Below, one piece after another: positions 11,276 to 19,266 of a stretch of DNA of 38,716 bases. This stretch comes from Paracoccus sp. (in: a-proteobacteria) (GTDB lineage Bacteria > Pseudomonadota > Alphaproteobacteria > Rhodobacterales > Rhodobacteraceae): contig NZ_JAUNTO010000024.1 in assembly GCF_030538655.1 (NCBI RefSeq), forward strand, positions 1 through 38,716, read 5' to 3'. The translations under genes were made by a program, and so were the position numbers. The notes under the pieces were generated by a model. The model was not told the DNA's origin. It ran no database searches and was given only the letters and a program-made list of their open reading frames with translations. The first letter of the stretch is position 1; each line of letters starts with the position of its first letter.

Positions 11276-11414
11276 CCCATTTGTGCCACGGCCCAATCTG
11301 TTTACGTAACGTTCCGCGCCCATAATGTATGCACATATCCAGCTGTAATCCGCCCCTTTTCAATCGCGGCCACATCCCTATGCTGGCGCAAGGATTTTGA
11401 ACCGGGGGAACGAA

Positions 11415-11876
11415 ATGACGCGCGGAATCGATTATGGCAGCATGATGCATCGGGCGATGCAGGGCCTGATCGCAGATGTGCTGCGGGGCGTCGCGCAGAA
11501 CGGCCTGCCGGGGGAACACCACTTCTTTATCACCTTCGACACCCGCGACGAAGGCGTGCAGATCGCCGACTGGCTGCATGAGCGTTACCCCGACGAAATG
11601 ACCATCGTTATCCAGCACTGGTTTGAAAACCTCAGCGTCGATGACGAAGGCTTTACCGTCACGCTGAACTTTGGCAACTCGCCCGAGCCGCTGCGCATTC
11701 CCTTTGATGCCGTGCGGACCTTTGTTGATCCTTCGGTCGAATTTGGTCTGCGCTTTGAAACGCAAGACCATGACGACGACAGCGACGAGGGTGAACCCGA
11801 AGCCCTGATCGCCCCCCCTGATGACGCGCCTAAAGGCGGCGGTGAGGTTGTCAGTCTGGACAAGTGGCGGAAATAA
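11415..11876 (+). CDS. sspB: SspB-type ClpXP adaptor for tmRNA-tagged proteins
   Basis: This 153-residue alpha-type SspB has a folded tag-binding domain at about residues 1-110 (IDYGSMMHRAMQGLIADVL, HHFFITFDTRDEGVQIADWL, MTIVIQHWFENLSVDD). An acidic, proline-rich flexible linker follows, and the protein ends in the short conserved peptide VVSLDKWRK, which in this family docks on the ClpX N-domain. It tethers ssrA-tagged substrates to ClpXP. The frame opens six codons earlier, but GGGGGAACGAA positions the ribosome at the ATG at 11415. It follows the tmRNA gene by about 140 bases, so the tag and its adaptor are encoded side by side. Confidence 0.94.
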   Translation: MTRGIDYGSMMHRAMQGLIADVLRGVAQNGLPGEHHFFITFDTRDEGVQIADWLHERYPDEMTIVIQHWFENLSVDDEGFTVTLNFGNSPEPLRIPFDAVRTFVDPSVEFGLRFETQDHDDDSDEGEPEALIAPPDDAPKGGGEVVSLDKWRK

Positions 11877-11914
11877 CCCGTCACACCCCTGTCACCCGGC
11901 TACGATAGCCCTGA

Positions 11915-11929
11915 TGCAACTTTGTTGCA
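11915..11929. repeat. Small palindrome before the methyltransferase gene
   Basis: TGCAAC-TTT-GTTGCA is a perfect 6-bp dyad 13 bases before the downstream ATG. It partly overlaps the AAAGGA ribosome binding site, so it could be an operator or a small hairpin that modulates translation. Confidence 0.35.
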
Positions 11930-11941
11930 AAAGGATCATCC

Positions 11942-12502
11942 ATGTCGGACCTCGGCCTGTTTCTGACCCAGTTCATCCGCCGCCCTTCGGAAATTCGCGC
12001 CGTTGTGCCCACGGGACGCGCCGCCGCACGGGAAATGGCGCGGGTCATCAGCCCCGACATGCCCGCCGTGGCCGAAATCGGCGCGGGCACCGGCACCATC
12101 ACGCGGGCGATCCTGAACCGCGGCCTGCCCCCCGCCGCGCTGGAACTGTATGAGCTGAACGCAGCATTTTGCGACCGCCTGCGACAATTGTTCCCCGGCA
12201 CCCGCGTGCATAACCTGCCCGCGCAGGAAATGGTGAACGTGGGGCGACGCGACCTGGATGCAGTGATTTCCGGCGTGCCGGTGCTGGCCCTGCCCGACGA
12301 CATCCAGACCGCCATTGTCGGTGCCGCACTGACCATGATGCGCCCAGGTGCACCGTTCGTGCAGATCACCTATGGCCCGAACCCGCCGCTGTCAGAAACC
12401 GTGCGCAACCGTTTTGGGCTGCGCCACGACAAAAGCCCGCGCATCTGGGCGAACCTGCCCCCGGCTCAGGTCTATGTGTTCCGACAGAAAGGAGCTACTT
12501 AG
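11942..12502 (+). CDS. PmtA-like phospholipid N-methyltransferase / class I SAM methyltransferase
   Basis: This 186-residue methyltransferase has SAM motif I VAEIGAGTGTITRAIL (about 43-58), a motif II-like acidic end (LELYELNAAF) and the YGP...N segment seen in bacterial phosphatidylethanolamine N-methyltransferases. PmtA-type enzymes convert phosphatidylethanolamine to phosphatidylcholine at the inner membrane. The relationship to rRNA adenine methyltransferases is also close, so the lipid role is probable but not certain. An AAAGGA ribosome binding site precedes ATG. It lies 65 bases after sspB on the same strand. Confidence 0.78.
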   Translation: MSDLGLFLTQFIRRPSEIRAVVPTGRAAAREMARVISPDMPAVAEIGAGTGTITRAILNRGLPPAALELYELNAAFCDRLRQLFPGTRVHNLPAQEMVNVGRRDLDAVISGVPVLALPDDIQTAIVGAALTMMRPGAPFVQITYGPNPPLSETVRNRFGLRHDKSPRIWANLPPAQVYVFRQKGAT

Positions 12503-12576
12503 CATACCATCGCATACTGATTGCGAATCTGCCCCCTGACGGCTAAAACCCGGCGAAACCGCAAGGGAGCGATGTC

Positions 12577-13974
12577 ATGACCAAGACCACCCGGACCGAA
12601 ACCGACAGCTTTGGCCCGCTTGAGGTGCCCGGCGACAAATACTGGGGCGCGCAGACGCAGCGTTCGATCCAGAACTTCCCCATCGGCTGGGAACGTCAGC
12701 CGGTCGCCATCGTCCGCGCCCTTGGCGTCATCAAACAGGCCGCCGCGCAGGTGAACATGGCCACGGGCAAGCTGGACCCGGCCATCGGCAAGGCCATGGT
12801 GCAGGCCGCGTCCGAGGTGGTCGAAGGCAAATTCGACGACAACTTCCCGCTGGTCGTCTGGCAGACGGGTTCGGGCACACAGTCGAACATGAACGCGAAC
12901 GAAGTTATCAGCAACCGCGCGATCGAGATTCTGGGCGGCGAGATGGGCAGCAAAAAGCCCGTCCACCCCAACGATCACTGCAACATGGGCCAATCGTCCA
13001 ACGACACCTTCCCGACCGCGATGCACGTGGCCATCGGCATGGTCGCCCGCGACGTGCTGATCCCCGGCCTTGAAAAGCTGCACACCGCGCTGGCCGCCAA
13101 GGCCGAGGAGTTCAAGGACATCATCAAGATCGGCCGCACCCACACACAGGATGCCACACCCCTGACGCTGGGTCAGGAATTCGGCGGCTATGCCCATCAG
13201 GTGAAAATGGGGATCGAGCGGGTCAAGATGTGCCTGCCGCAGATCTATGAACTGGCGCAGGGCGGCACCGCCGTCGGCACCGGGCTGAACACCCAAAAAG
13301 GCTGGGATACTGCGATTGCGGCGGAAATCGCCAAGATCACCGACCTGCCTTTCGTGACCGCCCCCAACAAGTTCGAGGCGCTGGCCGCCCATGACGCGAT
13401 GGTGTTCTTTTCGGGCGCGCTGAAAACTGTCGCCGCCAGCCTGTTCAAGATCGCCAATGACATGCGCCTGTTGGGGTCCGGCCCGCGTTCTGGTCTGGGC
13501 GAGTTGATCCTGCCGGAAAACGAACCCGGCTCCTCGATCATGCCGGGCAAGGTGAACCCCACCCAGGCCGAGGCGCTGACCATGGTTTGCGCGCATGTGA
13601 TGGGCAATGACGCCGCAGTTGGCTTTGCCGGGTCGCAGGGGCATTTTGAACTGAACGTCTATAACCCGATGATGTCCTATAACGTCATCCAATCCATGCA
13701 ACTGCTGGGCGATGCAGCCGGGTCGTTCACCGATAACATGGTCGTCGGCACGCAGGCCAATGTCGAACGCATCGACCGGCTGATGAAGGAATCGCTGATG
13801 CTGGTGACCGCACTGGCCCCGACCATCGGCTATGACAATGCTACCAAGGTCGCCAAGACCGCGCATAAAAACGGCACCACCCTGCGCGAAGAAGCCGTTG
13901 GTCTGGGCTTTGTCACCGAAGAGGAGTTCGACCGCATCGTGCGTCCGGAACTGATGGTCGGTCCCGAAGATTGA
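12577..13974 (+). CDS. fumC: Fumarate hydratase class II
   Basis: The 465-residue cytosolic enzyme interconverts fumarate and malate in the TCA cycle without an iron-sulfur cluster. The superfamily signature [11 protein letters not shown] sits at 318-328, the catalytic His at 189 ([10 protein letters not shown]), and the substrate-binding segments [15 protein letters not shown] and SSNDTFPTA are intact. The GGGAG upstream of ATG and family length support the start. A strong terminator follows immediately. Confidence 0.98.
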   Translation: MTKTTRTETDSFGPLEVPGDKYWGAQTQRSIQNFPIGWERQPVAIVRALGVIKQAAAQVNMATGKLDPAIGKAMVQAASEVVEGKFDDNFPLVVWQTGSGTQSNMNANEVISNRAIEILGGEMGSKKPVHPNDHCNMGQSSNDTFPTAMHVAIGMVARDVLIPGLEKLHTALAAKAEEFKDIIKIGRTHTQDATPLTLGQEFGGYAHQVKMGIERVKMCLPQIYELAQGGTAVGTGLNTQKGWDTAIAAEIAKITDLPFVTAPNKFEALAAHDAMVFFSGALKTVAASLFKIANDMRLLGSGPRSGLGELILPENEPGSSIMPGKVNPTQAEALTMVCAHVMGNDAAVGFAGSQGHFELNVYNPMMSYNVIQSMQLLGDAAGSFTDNMVVGTQANVERIDRLMKESLMLVTALAPTIGYDNATKVAKTAHKNGTTLREEAVGLGFVTEEEFDRIVRPELMVGPED

Positions 13975-13981
13975 TCCGCTC

Positions 13982-14009
13982 GGGCGCGGCACTGGCCGCG
14001 CCCTTTTTT
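13982..14009 (+). terminator. Rho-independent terminator of fumC
   Basis: The 8-bp stem GGGCGCGG/CCGCGCCC with a six-base loop is followed by six Ts, seven bases after the fumC stop. Confidence 0.95.
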
Positions 14010-14332
14010 CGGCAAACGCAGTTATAAGACTGTTCCTCAGCCTGTGTGGCGGCACTTGCAGCTTGCGTGCTCTCACCGGCCATCATGGTTAATGCGCGCA
14101 CGCTTTTGTTGCCTCATCCGGTGCAGCGGTGCCAGATCGAAACTGCGCAGTGACAGCCAGACCACGCTGCCCCCGACAAACCGTATCGCCTGCCACGTTT
14201 CGCAACGATGAAAATCCGATGGGCAGTCAAGTATATCACGCCATCGGCTGTTTCAGGCGCTGCGCTGTGTTATACTCGCGCGCAGGAATGTCCTTGCATC
14301 TTTTGACGTATCACGCTGCCCCCGGTGAATGT
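14010..14332 (+). other. Gene-free stretch upstream of the DUF4169 gene, with possible promoter
   Basis: No coding region is supported in these 323 bases. A good -10 match, TATACT, lies at 14271-14276, 57 bases before the next start codon. The corresponding -35 is weak (CTGTTT-like at about 14248). The sequence is less GC-rich than its neighbours. Confidence 0.4.
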
Positions 14333-14521
14333 ATGAGCAATGTCATCAATCTGCGGCAGGCCCGCAAATCACGCGCACGAACCGACGCACGCCGCACGGG
14401 CGATGCCAATGCGGCAAAATTCGGCCGCAGCAAGGCTGAAATCGCCACTGAAAAGGCCAATCAGGAACGCGCAGCCAAGGCACTGGACGGGCACCAGATC
14501 GACGAAGGCGATCCGACCTAG
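14333..14521 (+). CDS. DUF4169 family small basic protein
   Basis: The 62-residue protein starts MSNVINLRQARKSRART, the signature of the DUF4169 family, and continues with charged helical sequence (NAAKFGRSKAEIATEKANQE). Family members are short, basic and of unknown function, and in Rhodobacteraceae are typically found beside fumC and a ribbon-helix-helix gene, as here. The frame extends 68 codons upstream, but only this ATG gives the family N-terminus. Its TAG stop overlaps, through the palindrome CTAG, the stop of the opposing small frame at 14518. Confidence 0.85.
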   Translation: MSNVINLRQARKSRARTDARRTGDANAAKFGRSKAEIATEKANQERAAKALDGHQIDEGDPT

Positions 14522-14769
14522 CCCAGCCAGCCCGCCGCGGGTTCGCCGGGACCGAAATCAAAGATCAGTTCGTCACACCCAGTCAGCATCTCGGCCTGTG
14601 GCGCGGCATGGGTTTTGTCTTGCCGGTTCATATCATCGGCGACAACGAACGCATTATCTGTCTCACAGTGGAATTCACACCACTCTGGGTAGAAAAAATC
14701 TGCCGTAGCGTCATCTGATGCCGCTTTGGGGCTGGCCCATTTTTCCACAATGTTGTTCAATATTCTCAT
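14518..14769 (-). CDS. Hypothetical acidic protein (possible)
   Basis: This minus-strand frame of 83 codons from ATG at 14769 encodes an acidic protein (MRILNNIVEKWASPK..., then DDATADFFYPEWCEFHCETD, ending GPGEPAAGWLG). I do not recognise it. The frame extends 24 codons further upstream to 14841. It is the only frame in this interval with protein-like composition, but codon use is more AT-rich than in neighbouring genes. There is only a weak upstream CAGG. It sits between two genes that are normally adjacent, so it may be a recent insertion or non-coding. Confidence 0.4.
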   Translation of the reverse strand: MRILNNIVEKWASPKAASDDATADFFYPEWCEFHCETDNAFVVADDMNRQDKTHAAPQAEMLTGCDELIFDFGPGEPAAGWLG

Positions 14770-14839
14770 ATCGCTAGCCTGATTGTCCTGTTGATAGCCC
14801 GGTTCTGGGCCGGCGAATGAAGCTGACTTGAGGTATCGC

Positions 14840-15142
14840 ATGAAACGCGCCGAATCGGTTCAGAAAGATAATGAGCATTTGAGCGAATGCGGGACGATTG
14901 TGCTGACCCTGCCGCTGTTGGATGCACCGGCCAAACGCTCGGTCACGATTGGCGGGCATCGAACCTCGGTTTCGCTTGAGGATGCCTTCTGGAAGGTTCT
15001 GGGCCAAAAAGCGCGGGAATTGGGCCGCCCCCGCGCCGCACTGATCGCCGAAATCGACCGCAAACGCCCGCCCGAGGTCGGCCTGGCGACCGCGCTGCGC
15101 TTGTTCGTGCTGGATTCAGTCCAAAATCGCGATACCGCATAA
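14840..15142 (+). CDS. Ribbon-helix-helix domain protein (RHH_4 type)
   Basis: This 100-residue protein contains the RHH_4-like core RSVTIGGHRTSVSLEDAFWK (about 34-53), followed by a helix-helix segment with ALIAEIDRKRPP and ending in LRLFVLDS. This fold is usually DNA-binding, but many alphaproteobacterial members are uncharacterised. GAGG six bases before ATG at 14840 decides the start over an upstream TTG. Neighbour of the DUF4169 gene, as is common in the family. Confidence 0.85.
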   Translation: MKRAESVQKDNEHLSECGTIVLTLPLLDAPAKRSVTIGGHRTSVSLEDAFWKVLGQKARELGRPRAALIAEIDRKRPPEVGLATALRLFVLDSVQNRDTA

Positions 15143-15441
15143 TCTTGTGTCGCCCCACGGCATAGGGTGCGGGCCGGATCAACTGCAACCGTGCCCCCGT
15201 CAGCAAGCTGTATTCGGTTACTGGTATCCTTGGTTTTGCGGCGATAGGATGGCACCGCCCAACAAATGGGAACAGGTTTTGCACCCTGCGGTCAGGCGGC
15301 GGTGCATGGAATGGCGGGGACGAAACTGGCAGTGACGGCGGACAATGACTTTGGCTCGATAGGTGCTTCCGGCGCGCGTCAACCGACGCCGGGCCTGCTG
15401 CCGATGGTGCCGTTTGGCCCGCCCCAGCTGCGGACCACCGC
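15143..15441 (+). other. Interval upstream of phnN
   Basis: Nothing recognisable lies in these 299 bases. One plus-strand frame of 59 codons (15266-15445, starting MGTGFAPCGQ) ends in a TGA that overlaps the phnN ATG (ATGA). That junction is typical of real operons in this genome, but the peptide resembles nothing I know and there is no clear ribosome binding site. Confidence 0.3.
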
Positions 15442-15987
15442 ATGAGCCGTCCGCCCCCGCAAATCATCGCGGTGGTCGGGCTGTCCGGCTCGGGCGTTTC
15501 GACACTGATGAAGGCCGCTGCCGACCGCATGGCCGGGCGCGTGTCGATTGTGCGTCGCGTCATCACCCGCCCCGCTGAACCCGGCGGCGAGGAGATCATC
15601 AGCACCGAGGAACGCGCCTTTACCGCTCTGCAAAAGGCCGGGCTTCTGGCCGTGTCATGGTATGCCTATGGCATGTCCTACGGCATCCCGAAAAAGCTGC
15701 CTGACGCGCCGGTGATTTTGGCCAATATGTCGCGCCTGGCCTTGGCCGAGGCAGCGGCGGCCTTTCCCGGCCTTGCCGTGATCCATGTCACCGCCCCCGA
15801 GCCACTGCGCATCGCGCGGCTGACGGCGCATGGCCGTGACAACCCGCGCGAACTGGCCGCACGGATCGGTCGCGGACCGGATTTTGACCGACTGAACCTG
15901 CCGGTTCATGACATCGACAATTCCACTGATCTGGAAACCGCGCTGGACGATTTCTGCAACGCCATCGAAAGGATTTGCGGCGCATGA
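15442..15987 (+). CDS. phnN: PhnN-like ribose 1,5-bisphosphate phosphokinase with altered P-loop
   Basis: PhnN makes 5-phosphoribosyl diphosphate from ribose 1,5-bisphosphate in the C-P lyase pathway. This 181-residue protein matches the family along its length: VRRVITRPAEPGGEE, a GLLAVSWYAYGMSYGIP segment, ILANMSRLALAEA, and IHVTAPEPLRIARL. The nucleotide-binding loop reads VVGLSGSGVSTL, however: the family GPSGxGKD lysine and aspartate are replaced by Val and Ser. The lid after YGIP is also about four residues shorter than usual. The protein could be inactive, use another substrate, or bind nucleotide differently. It overlaps phnM by an ATGA. No other C-P lyase genes are in the window. Confidence 0.82.
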   Translation: MSRPPPQIIAVVGLSGSGVSTLMKAAADRMAGRVSIVRRVITRPAEPGGEEIISTEERAFTALQKAGLLAVSWYAYGMSYGIPKKLPDAPVILANMSRLALAEAAAAFPGLAVIHVTAPEPLRIARLTAHGRDNPRELAARIGRGPDFDRLNLPVHDIDNSTDLETALDDFCNAIERICGA

Positions 15988-17126
15988 TACTGGCCAATGC
16001 CGAACTGATCCTGCCCGATTCCGTCACACGTGGCGCCCTGCATGTGCAGGACGGGGTGATCGCAGACATCATCCCCGGCACCGCCGTGCCTGCCGGTGCC
16101 ACCGATTGCAACGGCGACTATCTGGCGCCCGGCCTGATCGAACTGCATACTGACAATCTGGAACGCCACATCCAGCCCCGCCCCGGCGTTGACTGGCCCC
16201 ATGCGGCGGCGATCATCGCGCATGACGCGGAACTGGCCAGCGTGGGGATCACCACTGTGTTCGATGCCATGCGCGTCGGTTCAATCCCCGGCGAAGGGGG
16301 CGATGACAGCAGCTATGATCCCTACGCCCGCCCCTTGGCCAGCGAGCTGATGGCCGTTCGCGCACGCGGGGCGCTGAAGATCAGCCATTTCCTGCACCTG
16401 CGGGCCGAGGTCTGTTCCGAAACGCTGATCGCGGAACTGGACGAATTCTCGCCCGATGATCGCGTCGGCATCGTCAGTCTGATGGATCACACCCCCGGCC
16501 AGCGGCAATTCCGCGACGTGGCCAAGCTGGCGCAATATGTGCAAGGCCGCCATCGGTTAAGCGATCAGGAATTCGCCAACCACGTGCAGCGCCTGCAAGA
16601 TCTGCGCGCCCGTTTTGGCGACCAGCACGAGGCCGCCGCCGTCGCGGTCGCCCACCGCCTTGGTGCTGCTTTGGCCAGTCATGACGACACAACGCCGCAA
16701 CACGTCGCCATATCGGCCGGATACGGCATTCGGCTGGCCGAATTTCCCACCACGCCCGAGGCCGCAGCCGCCTGCCACGATCATGGCATCATGGTGATGA
16801 TGGGCGCACCGAACCTGATCCGGGGCGGATCGCATTCCGGCAATGTCGCCGCCGCTGATCTGGCGCGGGCGGGGCTGCTGGACATTCTGTCATCGGATTA
16901 CGTGCCCGCCGCGCTGCTGTCAGGCGCGCTGCGGCTGGCGACGATCTGGGGCGGCGACATGGCCCGTGCCATCGCCTGCGTCACGCAAAACCCGGCGCGC
17001 GCCGCCGGCCTGCCTGATCGCGGAGCGCTGATGGTGGGCCAGCGCGCCGACCTGATCCGCTTTGGCGTGATGGACACCGATACGCCGGTGCTGCGCGGGG
17101 TCTGGGCACGCGGCCAACGGATCTAG
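15984..17126 (+). CDS. phnM: Alpha-D-ribose 1-methylphosphonate 5-triphosphate diphosphatase
   Basis: PhnM is an amidohydrolase-fold metalloenzyme that removes diphosphate from the C-P lyase intermediate. The 380-residue protein shows the metal site HTDN (His55, Asp57) in LIELHTDNLERH, the segments ISHFLHLRAEVCS and VSLMDHTPGQRQFRD, SHDDTTPQHV with the expected His/Asp, and SSDYVPAALLSGA. I chose ATG at 15984, overlapping the phnN stop, over the TTG three codons earlier. It appears fully intact, in contrast to the P-loop change in PhnN. Confidence 0.95.
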   Translation: MILANAELILPDSVTRGALHVQDGVIADIIPGTAVPAGATDCNGDYLAPGLIELHTDNLERHIQPRPGVDWPHAAAIIAHDAELASVGITTVFDAMRVGSIPGEGGDDSSYDPYARPLASELMAVRARGALKISHFLHLRAEVCSETLIAELDEFSPDDRVGIVSLMDHTPGQRQFRDVAKLAQYVQGRHRLSDQEFANHVQRLQDLRARFGDQHEAAAVAVAHRLGAALASHDDTTPQHVAISAGYGIRLAEFPTTPEAAAACHDHGIMVMMGAPNLIRGGSHSGNVAAADLARAGLLDILSSDYVPAALLSGALRLATIWGGDMARAIACVTQNPARAAGLPDRGALMVGQRADLIRFGVMDTDTPVLRGVWARGQRI

Positions 17127-17158
17127 CGAACCCCGGACACCACGCCCCGCCTACTGTT

Positions 17159-17182
17159 TGCCCAAAGACGCAGCCTTGGGCA
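17159..17182. repeat. Inverted repeat between convergent phnM and DUF2189 genes
   Basis: TGCCCAA (17159-17165) and TTGGGCA (17176-17182) form a perfect 7-bp stem around a ten-base loop. Its position 33 bases after phnM and 28 bases after the opposing gene suggests a weak bidirectional terminator, although T-runs are absent. Confidence 0.4.
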
Positions 17183-17209
17183 GAACCTTAGCAGGTCGGC
17201 AACTACCCG

Positions 17210-18043
17210 TCAGACGTCCGGCATCAGCCGCCGATACATGTGCCAGCTTGCATGCCCCAACACCGGCAGCGCGACGAACAGCCCCAGAAAGAACGGGATG
17301 AACCCCGCGAATAAAATCGTCGCGATGGTCATGGCCCAGGCCAGCATCGGCCCCGGATTCATCAGCACCGCCCGCACCGAGGTGATGATCGCGGTGATGA
17401 AATCCACCTCACGTTCCAGCAACAGCGGCAGGCCAACCACGGTAAAGCTGAACAATACCGCCGCAAAACCCGCGCCGATGATCGTGCCAACCAGCAGCAT
17501 CATCAGCCCGCGCCCCTGAAACAGCACCTCGGGCGAACTGGTGATATTGGTCAGCGCCGACACGCCCATGAACAGGGCAAAGATCGTATGCGCGACAAAG
17601 ACCCAGAACATGAACAGCAACAGAATCACCATCGCCATCGAGGGTATCTGCCGGTCTTTCTGGGCAAAGATGACGCCCGCGACCGAGGGCCAGCTCAGTG
17701 TCTCGCCCGCCTCGATCCGGCGGCTGACTTCATACAGACCAACGGCGGCAAAGGGTGCGATCAGGGGAAAACCCGCGATGAACGGGATCAGCCACCATTC
17801 CTGCCCGGCCGCAAAGGCCACCGCCATCAGCACCAGCCCCCCCGCGACATAGAAGGCCGAAAACAGCAGGCCAAAAGCAGGCGCGCGGCGAAAATCGCGG
17901 ATACCGTCCAGCAGCGATTCCGAAACGGCGTTAATGCTGATCTGCACCGGCTCGGGGATGGTGTCGGGGCCGCGCGGCTGGCCCGGCCCGCCTTGGGCGC
18001 GCGGCACGTTCTGCGACAACATGTCATCGTTGGTGTCTGTCAT
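17210..18043 (-). CDS. DUF2189 family integral membrane protein
   Basis: This 277-residue protein has an N-terminal cytoplasmic stretch rich in Pro/Gly/Gln, then about six hydrophobic helices. The family pattern includes ISINAVSESLLDGIRDFRRAP, IAGFPLIAPFAAVGLYEVSRR and LPLLLEREVDFITAI, with HASWHMYRR at the end, matching DUF2189 proteins, some of which are annotated as cytochrome c oxidase-like subunits without evidence. Function is unknown. A GGGAGG ribosome binding site fixes the ATG at 18043; the upstream extension is not needed. It lies 59 bases downstream of coaD. Confidence 0.85.
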   Translation of the reverse strand: MTDTNDDMLSQNVPRAQGGPGQPRGPDTIPEPVQISINAVSESLLDGIRDFRRAPAFGLLFSAFYVAGGLVLMAVAFAAGQEWWLIPFIAGFPLIAPFAAVGLYEVSRRIEAGETLSWPSVAGVIFAQKDRQIPSMAMVILLLFMFWVFVAHTIFALFMGVSALTNITSSPEVLFQGRGLMMLLVGTIIGAGFAAVLFSFTVVGLPLLLEREVDFITAIITSVRAVLMNPGPMLAWAMTIATILFAGFIPFFLGLFVALPVLGHASWHMYRRLMPDV

Positions 18044-18102
18044 GACGGTTCCTCCCTTGACCAAAAGGCTAGGGGCAACGCGTGCGCCGATCAACGGATT
18101 TG

Positions 18103-18594
18103 TCAGCCGAATTTTTCGGCCAGTGCCTGCTTCACCGGCGGGGTGACGAATTTCGACACATCCCCCCCCAGCCGGGCGATTTCCTTGACCAGTTTCGAGG
18201 CAATCGCCTGTCGCCGCGCATCGGCCATCAGGAACACGGTCTCGACCGTCGAATCAAGCGCGCGGTTCATGCCAACCATCTGGAATTCATATTCGAAATC
18301 CGCCACCGCCCGCAGACCGCGCACGATGACCGAGGCCCCTACATCGCGCGCGCAGTCGATCAGCAGGTTTTCGAACGGATGAACGATGATCTCGCCCCCG
18401 GTGTGCCGCACGATGGCATCGCATTCCGCGCGCACCATGGCGACGCGCTGTTCCAGATTGAACAGCGGCCCCTTGTCACGGTTGATCGCCACGCCGATCA
18501 CCAGCCGGTCCACCAAGGCCATGGCACGCTGGATAATGTCGATATGGCCAAGCGTGACCGGATCAAAAGTGCCGGGGTAAAAGCCGATGCGCAT
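18103..18594 (-). CDS. coaD: Phosphopantetheine adenylyltransferase
   Basis: CoaD transfers AMP from ATP to 4'-phosphopantetheine, the penultimate step of coenzyme A synthesis. At 163 residues it has the usual length. The nucleotidyltransferase motif GTFDPVTLGH (9-18) is intact, as are IVRGLRAVADFEYEFQM and a SKLVKEIARLGGDVSKFV segment conserved in the family. It is on the minus strand between a CBS protein and a DUF2189 gene. Confidence 0.97.
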   Translation of the reverse strand: MRIGFYPGTFDPVTLGHIDIIQRAMALVDRLVIGVAINRDKGPLFNLEQRVAMVRAECDAIVRHTGGEIIVHPFENLLIDCARDVGASVIVRGLRAVADFEYEFQMVGMNRALDSTVETVFLMADARRQAIASKLVKEIARLGGDVSKFVTPPVKQALAEKFG

Positions 18595-18744
18595 GGGTCC
18601 GTCCTGTCAGTGCCTTTCCCAAGGGAAAGCGGATATTGGCCGCGATGACAAGGGGCAGCATCCCCTGCCCCACGCCATCATCGTCAACATGTGCTGCCCC
18701 GGACACCTTGGGCCGCGCCGTGGCACCTGCGGATCGGGGCCGGA

Positions 18745-19206
18745 TCAGTTGCCCATAATCATGCCGGTCAGCGCCTCACGCTCGGCCGCCAGTTCCTGCA
18801 AGCGCCCCGACACCGCATCGCCGATAGAGACGACGCCCAGCATATGCCCGTTGTCGTCCACCACCGGCAGGTGACGGAATCGCCCCTGAGTCATACGTTG
18901 CAGCACGGTCAGTGCGTTTTCGGCCACGGTGCAGGTTTGCACCGATGTGGTCATGATGCTGCTGACGGGCTGATCCAGAATACCCGGCCCATTCTTGCCG
19001 ATCTGGCGCACGATGTCGCGTTCCGACAGGATGCCTGCCGGCGTCTGACCATCGGTGGACACCACCACCGCCCCAATCCGATATTCGGCCAGCAGCCGGG
19101 CAGCATCAGCCACCGTCGCGTCGGGCTGAATGGTCATGATCGCCGTTGCGTTAACGCCCGGCTTATCGGAACCGTTCTTGAGCGCGAGTATCTGATTGAC
19201 CAGCAT
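18745..19206 (-). CDS. Stand-alone tandem CBS-domain protein
   Basis: This 153-residue protein consists of two CBS domains, about residues 22-78 (AIMTIQPDATVADAARLLAE, GILSERDIVRQI) and 87-142 (IMTTSVQTCTVAENALTVLQ, GVVSIGDAVSGRL). CBS pairs bind adenine nucleotides and act as energy or ligand sensors; the target of this one is unknown. A GGAGGAAGG ribosome binding site selects ATG at 19206 over one 13 codons upstream. It lies 60 bases after the LysR gene stop. Confidence 0.88.
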   Translation of the reverse strand: MLVNQILALKNGSDKPGVNATAIMTIQPDATVADAARLLAEYRIGAVVVSTDGQTPAGILSERDIVRQIGKNGPGILDQPVSSIMTTSVQTCTVAENALTVLQRMTQGRFRHLPVVDDNGHMLGVVSIGDAVSGRLQELAAEREALTGMIMGN

Positions 19207-19266
19207 GACCTTCCTCCGGTGTCGCGTATGGGTTGAATGCATCATGTTCGGCTGCCGGGGCAGCCG

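Noticed and set aside
12499-14076. A 525-codon open frame antisense to fumC
   Set aside because: It mirrors the fumC codons on the opposite strand, is His/Gly/Arg-rich, and has no family resemblance.
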